64,000 nucleotides of DNA. It comes from Candidatus Desulfofervidaceae bacterium (GTDB taxonomy: Bacteria > Desulfobacterota > Desulfofervidia > Desulfofervidales > Desulfofervidaceae). The DNA lies in contig JALWFG010000005.1 in assembly GCA_027038965.1 (NCBI GenBank), forward strand, positions 248,001-312,000, read 5' to 3'. Positions within the stretch are counted from its first letter, which is position 1. The number at the start of each line of letters is the position of its first letter. Positions 9,296 to 18,974 of the stretch are shown here, piece after piece. A program made the position numbers and the translations under genes. Below the pieces are notes generated by a model that was given only the letters and a program-made list of their open reading frames with translations, had not been told where the DNA came from and ran no database searches.

Positions 9296-10359
9296 AACAT
9301 GCTCTCCTCAACAATCTTCATAATTTCCTGAGCGGCATTAGGTTTACCTAGTTTAGAAGCATTCAATGACATCGTTTCCAATAAATCCGTGTGGCAATAA
9401 AGCTCTCGTATCTGTTCAGCCAACAACCTTCCACTAAGTCGGGACTGAGGAATAACCCAGGCCGCTCCTGCCCTCTCTAATACCTGAGCATTATAGAATT
9501 GATGCCCCACCGCACCAGGAAAGGGAATAAGTATGGCTGGTAGACCCATGGCAGTAATTTCAGCAATAGTAGAAGCACCTGCTCGGGCAACAACAAGTTT
9601 TGCCTTAAGATAAACGTCCCCTACATCCTTAATGAAGCTATGAACTTCTCCAGGTATCCTTTCCTGGCTGTAAAACTCTTTTATTCTATTATAATCTAAT
9701 TTGCCAGTTTGATGAATAAAATAAAGCTCATTCTTAAATTTCTTTAAAAACGCCCATGCCTCACAAAAGGCTTCATTTATAACCCTTGCTCCTTGACTTC
9801 CTCCTAAAATAAATATGGTAAATTTTTTTTCTTTGTGTTCTCTTCCCTTTAAAAGAGCTGCCTTAATGATCTCTTCTCTAATAGGATTCCCTGTAAGGAT
9901 ACATTTTCCCCTTAAATACTCTTTAGAACCCTCAAACGAAATGCAGGCTAGCTTTGCCCATCTAGACAAAAATTGGTTTGCCTTACCTGGAATGACATTT
10001 TGTTCGTGGATAATTAAATCAATACCTAAAATGTGAGCCGCAACCGCTACAGGCACAGAGGTATAACTGCCCATCCCTAAAACCAATTTTACTCCTTTCT
10101 TTCTTAAAACTTCTAAGGATTCTTTTAGCCCTAATCCCATTTGAAAAACACCTTTAAATTTCCCCCATGTCGTCTTTCCCACCAATCCAGCACTGTGAAT
10201 ACCATAAAAAGGAATGCCCCTTTCTTGGACAACCTTTTCCTCCATCCCCCCCTTGTTACCTATAAAAACAACTGGTTGGCCCTTCTTAGTTAACGCCTGG
10301 GCCACAGCTATGGCTGGGAAAATATGCCCTCCAGTGCCTCCAGCAGCAATGGCAATCAT
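9292..10359 (-). CDS. murG: UDP-GlcNAc--lipid I N-acetylglucosaminyltransferase MurG
   Basis: Peripheral membrane glycosyltransferase (GT28) that converts lipid I to lipid II. The 355-residue protein begins MIAIAAGGTGGHIFPAIAVA, the glycine-rich lipid-binding loop of MurG, and later has LGGSQGARVINE and the donor-site region ARAGASTIAEI. The reading frame is open for a further 53 codons upstream, but those residues lie in ftsW sequence and do not resemble MurG. ATG 10359 overlaps the ftsW stop by 4 bases and is chosen. Confidence 0.97.
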   Translation of the reverse strand: MIAIAAGGTGGHIFPAIAVAQALTKKGQPVVFIGNKGGMEEKVVQERGIPFYGIHSAGLVGKTTWGKFKGVFQMGLGLKESLEVLRKKGVKLVLGMGSYTSVPVAVAAHILGIDLIIHEQNVIPGKANQFLSRWAKLACISFEGSKEYLRGKCILTGNPIREEIIKAALLKGREHKEKKFTIFILGGSQGARVINEAFCEAWAFLKKFKNELYFIHQTGKLDYNRIKEFYSQERIPGEVHSFIKDVGDVYLKAKLVVARAGASTIAEITAMGLPAILIPFPGAVGHQFYNAQVLERAGAAWVIPQSRLSGRLLAEQIRELYCHTDLLETMSLNASKLGKPNAAQEIMKIVEESML

Positions 10360-11465
10360 TTTTGCCCCTGAACATAGATATTTTCCAAAATTCCAATAGC
10401 AATGAAATCTACCAAAAGGGCACTCCCCCCATAGCTGATAAATGGGAGGGTAATGCCTTTGGGAGGCAAAAGCCCCAAACAAACACCCATATGAATTAAG
10501 GCCTGAAACCCAAGCCAAAATATCAACCCCATGGCCAAATGAAAACCAAATAAATCTCTAGCACTCCGAGCAATATTTACCCCCCGCCAAATCAAAAAGC
10601 CAAAGAGACAAACCGTTAATACAACACCCCAGAAACCTAGTTCTTCTCCCAAAATGGAAAATATATAATCTGTAAAGGGTTCAGGGAGATAAAAAAGCTT
10701 CTGCCTGCTTGCCCCAAGTCCTTGCCCCCAGAGCCCCCCACTGGCAAAGGCCAATTTGGAATGCAAAATGACATACCCTACTCCAAATGGGTCCTTCTCA
10801 GGATGCAAAAAGGCCATAAGCCTCTTAATACGATAAGGAGCCGTAAAGATGAGATATAAAAACAAACAGGCCCCGGGCAAGGATATAAGACCCAGATGGC
10901 GTAACTTAGCCCCTCCTAAGAAAAGGAGGGTAAACATCAAACATCCTAAAAGCACTACTGTGCCCAAATCGGGCTCTGCCAAGAGGAAAATGGCAAACAA
11001 GGAATAAATTATAATGACCGGCAAAATCCCTACCGAAAAGCTTTTAACCTTCTCTTCTCGAGACACGGCCGCTGCTAAGTAAATAATAAAGGCAATTTTG
11101 GCAAATTCCGAAGGCTGAATCGAAATACTTCCTATACCTACCCATCTGGTAGCGTTGTTTATAGTGCGACCTATCCCTGGCACAAAGACAAGAACAAGTC
11201 CTATCAAGGCAAAAAGCAAGAAAAGATAGGTAGTTCGCCTGTAAAACTGATAGGGAATGTATCTCACTACCGTCAGGGTCAATAATATGGCCACAATGGC
11301 ATAGATCAACTGTCGTTCTAAAAAGTAATAAGGATTACCCATTTCTCTTTGGGCAAGAATAAAACTACTGCTAAAGATCATCAAAAGACCAATACTTGTC
11401 AAAATAAACGCCAGGATAAAAAGCCACCAATCCCACTTATACCCACTGTATTTTTTAGAGTGCAT
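10356..11465 (-). CDS. ftsW: Septal peptidoglycan polymerase FtsW (SEDS family)
   Basis: Polytopic membrane glycosyltransferase that polymerises lipid II at the septum with FtsI. The 369-residue product begins MHSKKYSGYKWDWW, then has about ten hydrophobic segments, the RWVGIGSISIQPSEFAK motif and the C-terminal PFISYGGSALL motif of SEDS proteins. A longer frame upstream lies inside murD and is rejected. The start overlaps the murD end by 11 bases. Confidence 0.96.
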   Translation of the reverse strand: MHSKKYSGYKWDWWLFILAFILTSIGLLMIFSSSFILAQREMGNPYYFLERQLIYAIVAILLTLTVVRYIPYQFYRRTTYLFLLFALIGLVLVFVPGIGRTINNATRWVGIGSISIQPSEFAKIAFIIYLAAAVSREEKVKSFSVGILPVIIIYSLFAIFLLAEPDLGTVVLLGCLMFTLLFLGGAKLRHLGLISLPGACLFLYLIFTAPYRIKRLMAFLHPEKDPFGVGYVILHSKLAFASGGLWGQGLGASRQKLFYLPEPFTDYIFSILGEELGFWGVVLTVCLFGFLIWRGVNIARSARDLFGFHLAMGLIFWLGFQALIHMGVCLGLLPPKGITLPFISYGGSALLVDFIAIGILENIYVQGQK

Positions 11466-12795
11466 AAACGGCCCTTTTAAATATTTCTCCTCTTTCTTTA
11501 TAGTCTTTAAACATATCAAAACTGGCACAGGCCGGAGAAAGTAACACATCGGCATCAGGCTTGGCCAATTCAAAGGCCCTTTCTACTGCCTGATCCATAT
11601 CAGAAGCAGTAAATATAGGCAAAATTTGTTTAGCAAGGGCAGCCATTTCAGCGGTTGCTTCTCCTATAAGTACCAACGCCTTGGCCCTTTTCTTCAAATA
11701 AGGTAGCAGTGGCAAAAAATTTTGTCCTTTACTTAATCCCCCGGCAATAAGGACTACTGGCCTTGGAAGACTTTTCAGCGCTGCGATTGTAGCACTTACA
11801 TTCGTAGCCTTGGAATCGTTATAAAACTTAACTCCGTTCAAAGAACGGACTAATTCAAGGCGATGCGGCAAGGGAGATATCTGCTTCAAGGCTGGGAAAA
11901 TTCTTTCAAAATCACAACCTAAAACTTGCATGGTCAACAAGGCTGCCATAATGTTTTTATAATTGTGTTCTCCTATGAGATTCAGATCCTCTATCTTCAC
12001 CTCCCATCTCTCATTAAGACAAACAACAATTTTGCCGTCTTTTAAAAAGGCCTCTTGTCCGCTAGAGGCCACACCATAAGACACCTTTTGACTGGCCACT
12101 TTAATGAGGCCAGGCTTTATATAAGGATTGTCCCTATCATAGATAAACCAATCTTGTTGAGTCTGATTTTGAGCAATTTTTAATTTAGACTCCACATAGG
12201 CGTCTAAATTAGAATGTCTATCCAAATGGTCTTGGTCTATGTTTAAACAAATGGCCACATAGGGATGAAACAAATTGCTTGTTTCAAGCTGAAAACTACT
12301 AACCTCAGCTACGATATAATCAATATTTGTTTTTGTTATGGCCTCAACCAAAGGAGTGCCGATATTACCCCCTATCCATGCCTCTTTGCCTGTTGCCCTT
12401 AAAAGGGTTCCAATGATGGTTGTAGTAGTAGTTTTACCATTGGTTCCTGTAACGGCAATTATTGGCACCGTTAACAACGGCGCAACTAAATCCAATTCTC
12501 CAATAACAGGAATGCCCTTGGATTCACATTTTTTCAAAATCGGCATTTGAGGATTAACACCTGGGCTCATCACTACCAAGTCGGCATTTAAAAATGTTCG
12601 CTCTTTATGCCCTCCTGTTTCAAAGCTAATCCCCAAATTCCTTAAAGTTTTCAATTTATCATTTAATTTATCTTCAGGTAAACAATCAGAAATCACCACT
12701 TCAGCTCCAGTTTTTTTAAAAAATGTGGCCAGGGCCATTCCTGTCTTCCCCATTCCCATAACCACAATCCGTCTATTTCCAAATATCCTGTTCAT
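11455..12795 (-). CDS. murD: UDP-N-acetylmuramoylalanine--D-glutamate ligase MurD
   Basis: Second Mur ligase; it adds D-glutamate to UDP-MurNAc-L-Ala. The 446-residue protein has the nucleotide-like binding motif VMGMGKTGMALA at the N-terminus, the P-loop GTNGKTTTTTIIG and the FYNDSKATNVSAT segment typical of MurD. The frame extends upstream into mraY sequence, but ATG 12795, 2 bases after the mraY stop, gives the standard N-terminus MNRIFGNRRIVV. Confidence 0.97.
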   Translation of the reverse strand: MNRIFGNRRIVVMGMGKTGMALATFFKKTGAEVVISDCLPEDKLNDKLKTLRNLGISFETGGHKERTFLNADLVVMSPGVNPQMPILKKCESKGIPVIGELDLVAPLLTVPIIAVTGTNGKTTTTTIIGTLLRATGKEAWIGGNIGTPLVEAITKTNIDYIVAEVSSFQLETSNLFHPYVAICLNIDQDHLDRHSNLDAYVESKLKIAQNQTQQDWFIYDRDNPYIKPGLIKVASQKVSYGVASSGQEAFLKDGKIVVCLNERWEVKIEDLNLIGEHNYKNIMAALLTMQVLGCDFERIFPALKQISPLPHRLELVRSLNGVKFYNDSKATNVSATIAALKSLPRPVVLIAGGLSKGQNFLPLLPYLKKRAKALVLIGEATAEMAALAKQILPIFTASDMDQAVERAFELAKPDADVLLSPACASFDMFKDYKERGEIFKRAVYAL

Positions 12796-12797
12796 AC

Positions 12798-13877
12798 CTA
12801 CCTTAGTTTTAAAGTACTTAAAGCCGTAAGGGCCAAAATGATACCAATAATCCAAAATCGAACAATAATTTTAGGTTCACTCCATCCTTTGAGTTCAAAG
12901 TGGTGATGCAGGGGACTCATCTTAAAAATTCTTTTACCCCCTGTCATTTTAAAATATGCTACCTGCAAAATTACAGAAAGGGCCTCAATTACAAAAAGCC
13001 CCCCAATGAGAAGAAGAAGAATTTCTTGTTTCACAATGACTGCAATAGCCCCCAACAGGGCCCCTAAAGAAAGCGAACCTACATCCCCCATAAAAATCTC
13101 TGCTGGATAGGCATTGTACCATAAAAAGCCAAGGCATGCCCCTAAGAGGGCCCCGCAAAATACACTGACCTCACCTGCTCCTGGAACCCAAGCGATCTGA
13201 AGATACCTAGCAATCTTAAAGTGACCAGCCATATAAGCAAGCAGTAAATAACTTCCAAAGGAAATGCTAAGTGGGCCTGCGGCCAATCCATCAAGTCCAT
13301 CTGTCAGGTTTACGGCATTAGAAGCGCCCACTACAACTAAAATAATCAAAATGTAATAAAAGCCACCCAGTTCTGGGGTAAAACTTTTCAAAAAAGGAAA
13401 ATAAAACCTAGTGGAATAGCCCGCTATCTTAATAAGCAAAATTGCTATTATGGCTGAAAATAACACCTGAAGCCCGAATTTTTGTTTGGCACTTAGGCCT
13501 TTGCCCCTCCCCCTTTTAATCTTTTGATAATCGTCTAAGAAGCCAATAAACCCGAAAAAAATGGAGGTAAAAACTAAAATCCAGATATAGATATTTTGCA
13601 AATTTGCCCATAAGAATACTGTCACTATTACCGAAATAAGAACAGGAATTCCCCCCATGGTCGGAGTTCCAATCTTGCCATTATGGGTTTGGGGCTCATA
13701 AGGTTTTTCGGTCTTAATCCAATTTTTATTGATTAAAAATTGAATAAAGGACGGAATCAAAATCAGGGAAAGGAAAAGGGCGGTTAAAATGGCATAGGCC
13801 GTTCTAAACGTAATATAGCGAAAGACATTAAACCCAATCCAGTATTTATGTAAGGGATATAAAAGATGATAAATCAT
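12798..13877 (-). CDS. mraY: Phospho-N-acetylmuramoyl-pentapeptide transferase MraY
   Basis: Integral membrane enzyme that transfers phospho-MurNAc-pentapeptide to undecaprenyl phosphate, giving lipid I. The 359-residue product has about ten hydrophobic segments and the catalytic DDYQK, NAVNLTDGLDGLA and HHHFE motifs. Its start overlaps the murF stop by 4 bases. Confidence 0.98.
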   Translation of the reverse strand: MIYHLLYPLHKYWIGFNVFRYITFRTAYAILTALFLSLILIPSFIQFLINKNWIKTEKPYEPQTHNGKIGTPTMGGIPVLISVIVTVFLWANLQNIYIWILVFTSIFFGFIGFLDDYQKIKRGRGKGLSAKQKFGLQVLFSAIIAILLIKIAGYSTRFYFPFLKSFTPELGGFYYILIILVVVGASNAVNLTDGLDGLAAGPLSISFGSYLLLAYMAGHFKIARYLQIAWVPGAGEVSVFCGALLGACLGFLWYNAYPAEIFMGDVGSLSLGALLGAIAVIVKQEILLLLIGGLFVIEALSVILQVAYFKMTGGKRIFKMSPLHHHFELKGWSEPKIIVRFWIIGIILALTALSTLKLR

Positions 13878-15256
13878 AAATTCTCCTTCAACCTTTCTAC
13901 TACTTCCCTAAAGCCAACACTATTAGATGCCTTTAGGAGAATATTGTCCCCTGAAACCGCATTTTCTTCAAGGAAAGAAGCAATATCCTCTTTAGTTTCA
14001 AAAACAAAAATCCTTTTTTGAGGCATTCCTGCCCTTAAGGCCCCATTTGCATAACATGAAGCATACCTTCCATAGAGCACCAAGGCCTTTAATCCCATCC
14101 CTCCGGCTAGTTTTCCTATCTTCTCATGCCAAAATACGGCCTTATCGCCCAATTCAAGCATATCTCCTAAAACGGCTATTTTTGCCCCTTCTTGCTCTGC
14201 CAAAGCCTTTAAGGCCGCTTCCATAGAACCTGGATTGGCATTGTATGTATCATCTAAGATGAACCTTCCCTTTTTGTCTCTAAAATAGGCAAAGCGACCA
14301 GATAAGGGGCGAAATGAAGAAAGGGCTTGGATAATTTCGTCCTTACTCACTCCTAAGTACCAACCTACTGCCGCTGCGGCCAAAAGGGCATAAACTTGAT
14401 GTTTACCAATCAGGTTGGTGGGAATCAAAAGCTCTCCCCAAGGCGTCCTTATATTTAAGACCAACCTAACACCTTGTCTTCTTACTTCATTGACATATAC
14501 ATGGCCAGAATACCATCCAAAACCAACTTTTTCTTTGGGATATTCAGCGGCCAAGGCCGAAAGATAGACATCATCTGTATTATAAACAAAGCATTTCTCC
14601 GTATATTTCAAAATGGCGGCCTTTTCCTTAGCTATTGTCTCTAAGGAATCTAAACCTTTTAAATGAGCTGGCTTAATAGAGGTAATAACCGCAATCTGAG
14701 GCATAGCAATTGAAGAAAGATAGTCTATTTCTCCTACTTTATTTGTTCCAATTTCTACACAAATCAAGTCATGCTCAGGTCTTATTCCCAAAATGGTAAA
14801 GGGAAGACCAATTTGGTTATTCAAATTACCCTCTGTTTTAAGGACAGTAAATCTCTGACTTAATACCGAATAAATGGCCTCTTTAGTAGTAGTCTTACCA
14901 CAACTGCCTGTAATCCCAATTAAAGGAATATTCTTAAAGCGTTTTCTGTAAAATTGGGCCATTCGCCCTAAGGCAAGCAAGGTATCGGAGACTATTAGCC
15001 AACTATATTTTGAATAGTCTTTGTCAAGAAAAGGCATTCTATTTACAATAAATCCCTTCCCCCCCTTCTCTAACGCCTGAAGGATAAAATCATGTCCATC
15101 ATGTCTTTGTCCTCTTAAGGCAATAAAAAGGTCGCCTGGCTGTAAAACCCGAGTATCGTCCGTAATGGCGACGAATCTTTCAATGCATTTTCCCTCCAAT
15201 CTCGCTTGGACAGCCTTTAATATTTCATTTAATTCCCACGGACCAATCTTTCTCAT
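13874..15256 (-). CDS. murF: UDP-MurNAc-tripeptide--D-Ala-D-Ala ligase MurF
   Basis: Last Mur ligase; it adds D-Ala-D-Ala to the UDP-MurNAc-tripeptide. The 460-residue product has the N-terminal domain with DTRVLQPGDLFIALRG, the P-loop GSCGKTTTKEA and the ILDDTYNANPGSMEAAL motif that marks MurF. Its first base overlaps the last base of murE. No ddl gene is seen, so the D-Ala-D-Ala ligase is encoded elsewhere. Confidence 0.97.
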   Translation of the reverse strand: MRKIGPWELNEILKAVQARLEGKCIERFVAITDDTRVLQPGDLFIALRGQRHDGHDFILQALEKGGKGFIVNRMPFLDKDYSKYSWLIVSDTLLALGRMAQFYRKRFKNIPLIGITGSCGKTTTKEAIYSVLSQRFTVLKTEGNLNNQIGLPFTILGIRPEHDLICVEIGTNKVGEIDYLSSIAMPQIAVITSIKPAHLKGLDSLETIAKEKAAILKYTEKCFVYNTDDVYLSALAAEYPKEKVGFGWYSGHVYVNEVRRQGVRLVLNIRTPWGELLIPTNLIGKHQVYALLAAAAVGWYLGVSKDEIIQALSSFRPLSGRFAYFRDKKGRFILDDTYNANPGSMEAALKALAEQEGAKIAVLGDMLELGDKAVFWHEKIGKLAGGMGLKALVLYGRYASCYANGALRAGMPQKRIFVFETKEDIASFLEENAVSGDNILLKASNSVGFREVVERLKENL

Positions 15257-16707
15257 TACATTCTACTCAATACCTTTAATACCTCTTCCTTATCGCTAAA
15301 ATGATATTTTTTATCACCAATAATCTGATAATCTTCATGTCCCTTGCCTGCAATGAGCACAATATCTCCTCTTTGAGCATGTTTAATGGCCCACAGAATG
15401 GCTTGGCGGCGATCTGGGACAATACAATAAGGTTTGTCTTTTTTTATTCCCATTTCAATATCCTGAATAATCTGTCTGGATGGCTCTGTTCTAGGATTAT
15501 CATTGGTAACAATTACAAAATCGCTCAGTTCGCTCGCAATTTGTCCCATAATGGGCCTTTTTCCCTTATCCCTATCCCCTCCACACCCGAAAACGGTAAT
15601 CAAATTGCCTTTACAGAGGGGCCTCAAGGTGCGAAGAACTTGATTTAGGGCATCTGGGGTATGGGCATAATCGATAATAACATCAACCTTCCCCTCTATC
15701 CTTTCCAGACGGCCAGGCACACCTTTAACATCTTCTAAACCCAACTTTATTTGATTAAGAGGAATCCCCAGTCCTATGGCCGCAGCCGCAGCGGCCAATA
15801 TATTGTATAAATTGGGCCTCCCGATCAATTCAGAAGAAATCTCCAATTTCCCCAATGGAGTAATTATTTTAGCCTCTATTCCCTCCAAAGAAAGGCAATA
15901 CCCCTCCACAAAGACATCGGCCTCCGAAGACATGCCATAAGTAATTACCCTTTGCCCATTCAACTCATTGAGTAATCGTTTTCCCCATCTATCATCCAGA
16001 TTAATAATTGCCTTTCCTTCCGGGTCTAAATGATGCTTAAAAAGCACCTTTTTGGCTTCATAATAAGTTTCCATATCTTTATGAAAATCCAAATGGTCTT
16101 GAGAAAGGTTTGTGAAAACAGCAATTTTAAATTCGCATCCTGCTACCCTTTGGCACACCAGGCTATGCGAGGAAACCTCCATCACTACGTCTTTAATCCC
16201 ATTTTCCTTCATCTGCTTAAAAAGCCTTTGAAGCGTGAGACAGTCTGGGGTAGTCAAAGGGGCAGGAATCACCTGGTCTTCTAACCTATAACCAATAGTG
16301 CCCACAATTCCCACCTTGGCACCCTGTTTTTTTAAACATGAGGCCACTAGATAACTAGTAGTCGTTTTCCCATTTGTCCCGGTAATTCCAATCAAATTCA
16401 AACTTTTTGAAGGGTTACCATAGAACTTGGCGGCTATCTGGGCCATGGCCTTTCGGGCATCCTTTACCCTTACTACGGTTATAGACTCTGGGACGCTTAC
16501 CTCCTCTTCAGCAATCACACAAACAGCCCCATTTTTTACGGCTTCCTCTATATATAAAGCCCCATTTGTCCTATGTCCTCTTAAGGCCACAAATATACTG
16601 TCAGGCTTGACTTCTTTGGAATGAGCAGTAATATCAGCAACTTCTATATCAATCCTTCCTGAAATTCTTGATATTTCTATGTTTTGTAAGAGAGAACCAA
16701 GCTGCAT
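15256..16707 (-). CDS. murE: UDP-MurNAc-L-Ala-D-Glu--meso-diaminopimelate ligase MurE
   Basis: Third Mur ligase. The 483-residue protein has the P-loop GITGTNGKTTTSYL and DNPRTEPSRQI; the DNPR motif is the known determinant for meso-diaminopimelate rather than lysine, so the wall is of the A1-gamma type. EVSSHSL and FTNLSQDHLDFH are further family motifs. Its start overlaps the ftsI stop by one base. Confidence 0.97.
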   Translation of the reverse strand: MQLGSLLQNIEISRISGRIDIEVADITAHSKEVKPDSIFVALRGHRTNGALYIEEAVKNGAVCVIAEEEVSVPESITVVRVKDARKAMAQIAAKFYGNPSKSLNLIGITGTNGKTTTSYLVASCLKKQGAKVGIVGTIGYRLEDQVIPAPLTTPDCLTLQRLFKQMKENGIKDVVMEVSSHSLVCQRVAGCEFKIAVFTNLSQDHLDFHKDMETYYEAKKVLFKHHLDPEGKAIINLDDRWGKRLLNELNGQRVITYGMSSEADVFVEGYCLSLEGIEAKIITPLGKLEISSELIGRPNLYNILAAAAAAIGLGIPLNQIKLGLEDVKGVPGRLERIEGKVDVIIDYAHTPDALNQVLRTLRPLCKGNLITVFGCGGDRDKGKRPIMGQIASELSDFVIVTNDNPRTEPSRQIIQDIEMGIKKDKPYCIVPDRRQAILWAIKHAQRGDIVLIAGKGHEDYQIIGDKKYHFSDKEEVLKVLSRM

Positions 16708-18650
16708 TAATTTTCTCCTAGTCTAAGAAAACACTCGGTATTTGCGTCAATCTTAGCCCCTGGAGCAGGGCTCTGTTGAAACACCCTTCCTGTCCCTTCA
16801 ATTTTAACCTGTAACTTCATCTTTTGCAAAATCCGAAGGGCTAACCTCAGGGGAAGTCCTCTTAAATCGGGCATTACACCTTTATTTTGAAGAACTGAAT
16901 GGTCAAAAACAAACTGCTTTTCCTCATCAACAGATTCTAGGGATTTTTGGGAAAGGTAGTTGACCTTAGCCATTTTTATCTTGGTTGGTTCCGTGGGTTC
17001 TAGTTGCCACTGCCAAATAATATGTTGGGCAATCTCCTTAAAGGCCGGGGCCGCCACCACCCCACCATAATGAATTGGATGAGGTTCATCAATCACTATG
17101 GCAATCACCACCCTAGGATGTGAGGCTGGGAAAAATCCAATAAAAGATGCAATGTATTTGTCACGATAATATCTGCCTGTTTTGGGGTTAATCTTTTGAG
17201 AGGTACCTGTTTTACCTGCCACTGCAAATCCAGGAATTTCAGCCAATTCTCCTGTTCCCTTTACTACAACCTTTCGCAAAATCTTTCTTATTTGAAGTGA
17301 GGTCTCGGAGCTGATTACTCTTCTTTTCACTTGAGGCTCAAACTCTCTTTTGACCTTCCCCTTGGCATCAACAATCCTTTTAACCAAAAGGGGCTTCATT
17401 AGAAGCCCCCCGTTGGCAATGGCACTATAAGCCATAGCCAATTGGAGGGCAGTTACTCCAATCCCTTGACCAAAACATACCGTGGCAGCATCAACTGGCG
17501 TCCATTGAGACAAAGGCCTTATCAAACCTGGGGATTCCCCTAGCAGTTCAACACCTGTTTTTTGAGAAAAACCAAACTTTTTGATATATTCATAAATTGT
17601 CTTTGCGCCTACTTTTAAACCCATCTTCACAGCCCCAATGTTAGAAGAATAAACAATCACATTTTCCACCGATAACCAACCATGGGGCTTTACATCATGA
17701 AAGGTGACATCTTCAAAGTGAAAATGACCGTTTTCTGCATATAAAATATCATGAGGTTTCCATATTTTTTCCTCTAAGGCGGCAGCTAATAGAAAGGTTT
17801 TAAAGGTAGAACCAGGTTCAAAGCTATCGGTAATGGCGTGATTGCGCCATAAGGATGGAGTTGCATAACGAAAGCGATTGGGATTAAAAAAGGGGTAATT
17901 GGCCATTGCCAAAATTTCACCTGTCTGAGGCACTACCACAATAGCACAGCCTTTTTTGGCATGCCATTTGGAAACGGCCTTTTTAAGTGCTTGTTCAGCG
18001 GCATACTGAATTCCCACATCTATTGACAAATAAAGGGCATCTCCATCCTGGGCCGGTTGAATTGGCGCCCTAGGGGCAAGAATAATCTTTCCCCGAGCAT
18101 CTCTGATTCCATAATAAAAACCAGGCGTCCCTTGAAGGACATGGTCATATCTTTTTTCTAGCCCTTCAAGTCCTAAACCGTCTATTCCTACAAACCCTAA
18201 AACCTGGCCGGCCAGGGAATTATGAGGATAAGAGCGTTTATTCTCAGGACGAAAATTCAATCCATCTAAATCCATTTTTTCTATTTCGTCTGCCTCCTGG
18301 GGGGTCAACCAACGTTTTATCCAAATAAACTCCCCCCTCCTTTTTAAACAATTGAGCAAAACCCGATATTTTATTCTTAAAATTCTCGCTAAAATTTTGG
18401 CCACCTCTTTTGGTCTTTTAACGGCATCAGGACAGGCATAAAGCGATGGAACTTGGGTTGTAATCGCTAAGGACTCGCCGTGTCGATCGTAGATGAAACC
18501 TCGTTTGCAAGGGATAACAATCCTTCTTAACTCTTTTCCCTTTCCAAAAATATCCAAAACCTGAAGGCGAAAGGCCTGACTCAGGATAAAAACATTTGCT
18601 ATAAATAAAAACGCTGTAATTACAAAAAACTTTTCTCTTACTCCTTTCAT
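16707..18650 (-). CDS. ftsI: Septal transpeptidase FtsI (PBP3) with a PASTA domain
   Basis: Class B penicillin-binding protein that crosslinks septal peptidoglycan with FtsW. The 647-residue protein has an N-terminal transmembrane segment at about residues 8-28, a pedestal domain, and a transpeptidase domain with SxxK in FEPGSTFKTF (near residue 278), the SSN triad and KTGTSQ. After residue 585 a PASTA domain follows (GVMPDLRGLPLRLALRILQ). Many sporulating or deltaproteobacterial-type FtsI/SpoVD proteins carry this domain; the E. coli enzyme does not. It starts 9 bases after ftsL. Confidence 0.97.
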   Translation of the reverse strand: MKGVREKFFVITAFLFIANVFILSQAFRLQVLDIFGKGKELRRIVIPCKRGFIYDRHGESLAITTQVPSLYACPDAVKRPKEVAKILARILRIKYRVLLNCLKRRGEFIWIKRWLTPQEADEIEKMDLDGLNFRPENKRSYPHNSLAGQVLGFVGIDGLGLEGLEKRYDHVLQGTPGFYYGIRDARGKIILAPRAPIQPAQDGDALYLSIDVGIQYAAEQALKKAVSKWHAKKGCAIVVVPQTGEILAMANYPFFNPNRFRYATPSLWRNHAITDSFEPGSTFKTFLLAAALEEKIWKPHDILYAENGHFHFEDVTFHDVKPHGWLSVENVIVYSSNIGAVKMGLKVGAKTIYEYIKKFGFSQKTGVELLGESPGLIRPLSQWTPVDAATVCFGQGIGVTALQLAMAYSAIANGGLLMKPLLVKRIVDAKGKVKREFEPQVKRRVISSETSLQIRKILRKVVVKGTGELAEIPGFAVAGKTGTSQKINPKTGRYYRDKYIASFIGFFPASHPRVVIAIVIDEPHPIHYGGVVAAPAFKEIAQHIIWQWQLEPTEPTKIKMAKVNYLSQKSLESVDEEKQFVFDHSVLQNKGVMPDLRGLPLRLALRILQKMKLQVKIEGTGRVFQQSPAPGAKIDANTECFLRLGEN

Positions 18651-18659
18651 TGCTTAATC

Positions 18660-18962
18660 TTAAGGCAGCTTTATAGATTGTTCGGGCCTCTGAAGTCCCA
18701 ATCTTTCTGCCTGTTTTTGCAAATAATAAGGAGAGGTAATATGAGACCATTCCAGTTGGAGAATCCGATTTTGCTCCTCCAACCTTTTCTGAATTTGGAT
18801 GGCATCGGCAATTCGGTAACCAAGTTCGATGTTTTGTAAACTCAGCCATATATAAACGAAGCCTGTAAGCACAATCACAAGCACACTTGATACAAACCAT
18901 TTAAAGTCTAAGGTATACTGCCTTGCCCTTTTGTTTGCCCTGGCCCAAACTGCAATAGTCAT
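18660..18962 (-). CDS. ftsL: Cell division protein FtsL
   Basis: A 100-residue bitopic protein with a basic N-terminus, one transmembrane segment at about residues 23-43 (FVSSVLVIVLTGFVYIWL) and a periplasmic leucine-zipper-like helix (IQKRLEEQNRILQLEW). FtsL proteins are short and poorly conserved; the position between rsmH and ftsI and the topology make the call. It would form the FtsQ-FtsL-FtsB complex that activates FtsW-FtsI. Confidence 0.88.
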   Translation of the reverse strand: MTIAVWARANKRARQYTLDFKWFVSSVLVIVLTGFVYIWLSLQNIELGYRIADAIQIQKRLEEQNRILQLEWSHITSPYYLQKQAERLGLQRPEQSIKLP

Positions 18963-18974
18963 CTTTCTATCCTC

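Noticed and set aside
8726-9331. A 201-codon open frame opposite murC
   Set aside because: It lies antisense to a well-conserved gene, has no ribosome-binding site and no protein-like motifs.
9292-10518. Longer murG with 53 extra N-terminal residues
   Set aside because: The extra part lies inside ftsW and does not resemble MurG; ATG 10359 gives the standard N-terminus.
10356-11573. Longer ftsW with 36 extra N-terminal residues
   Set aside because: The extra part lies inside murD; ATG 11465 fits the family.
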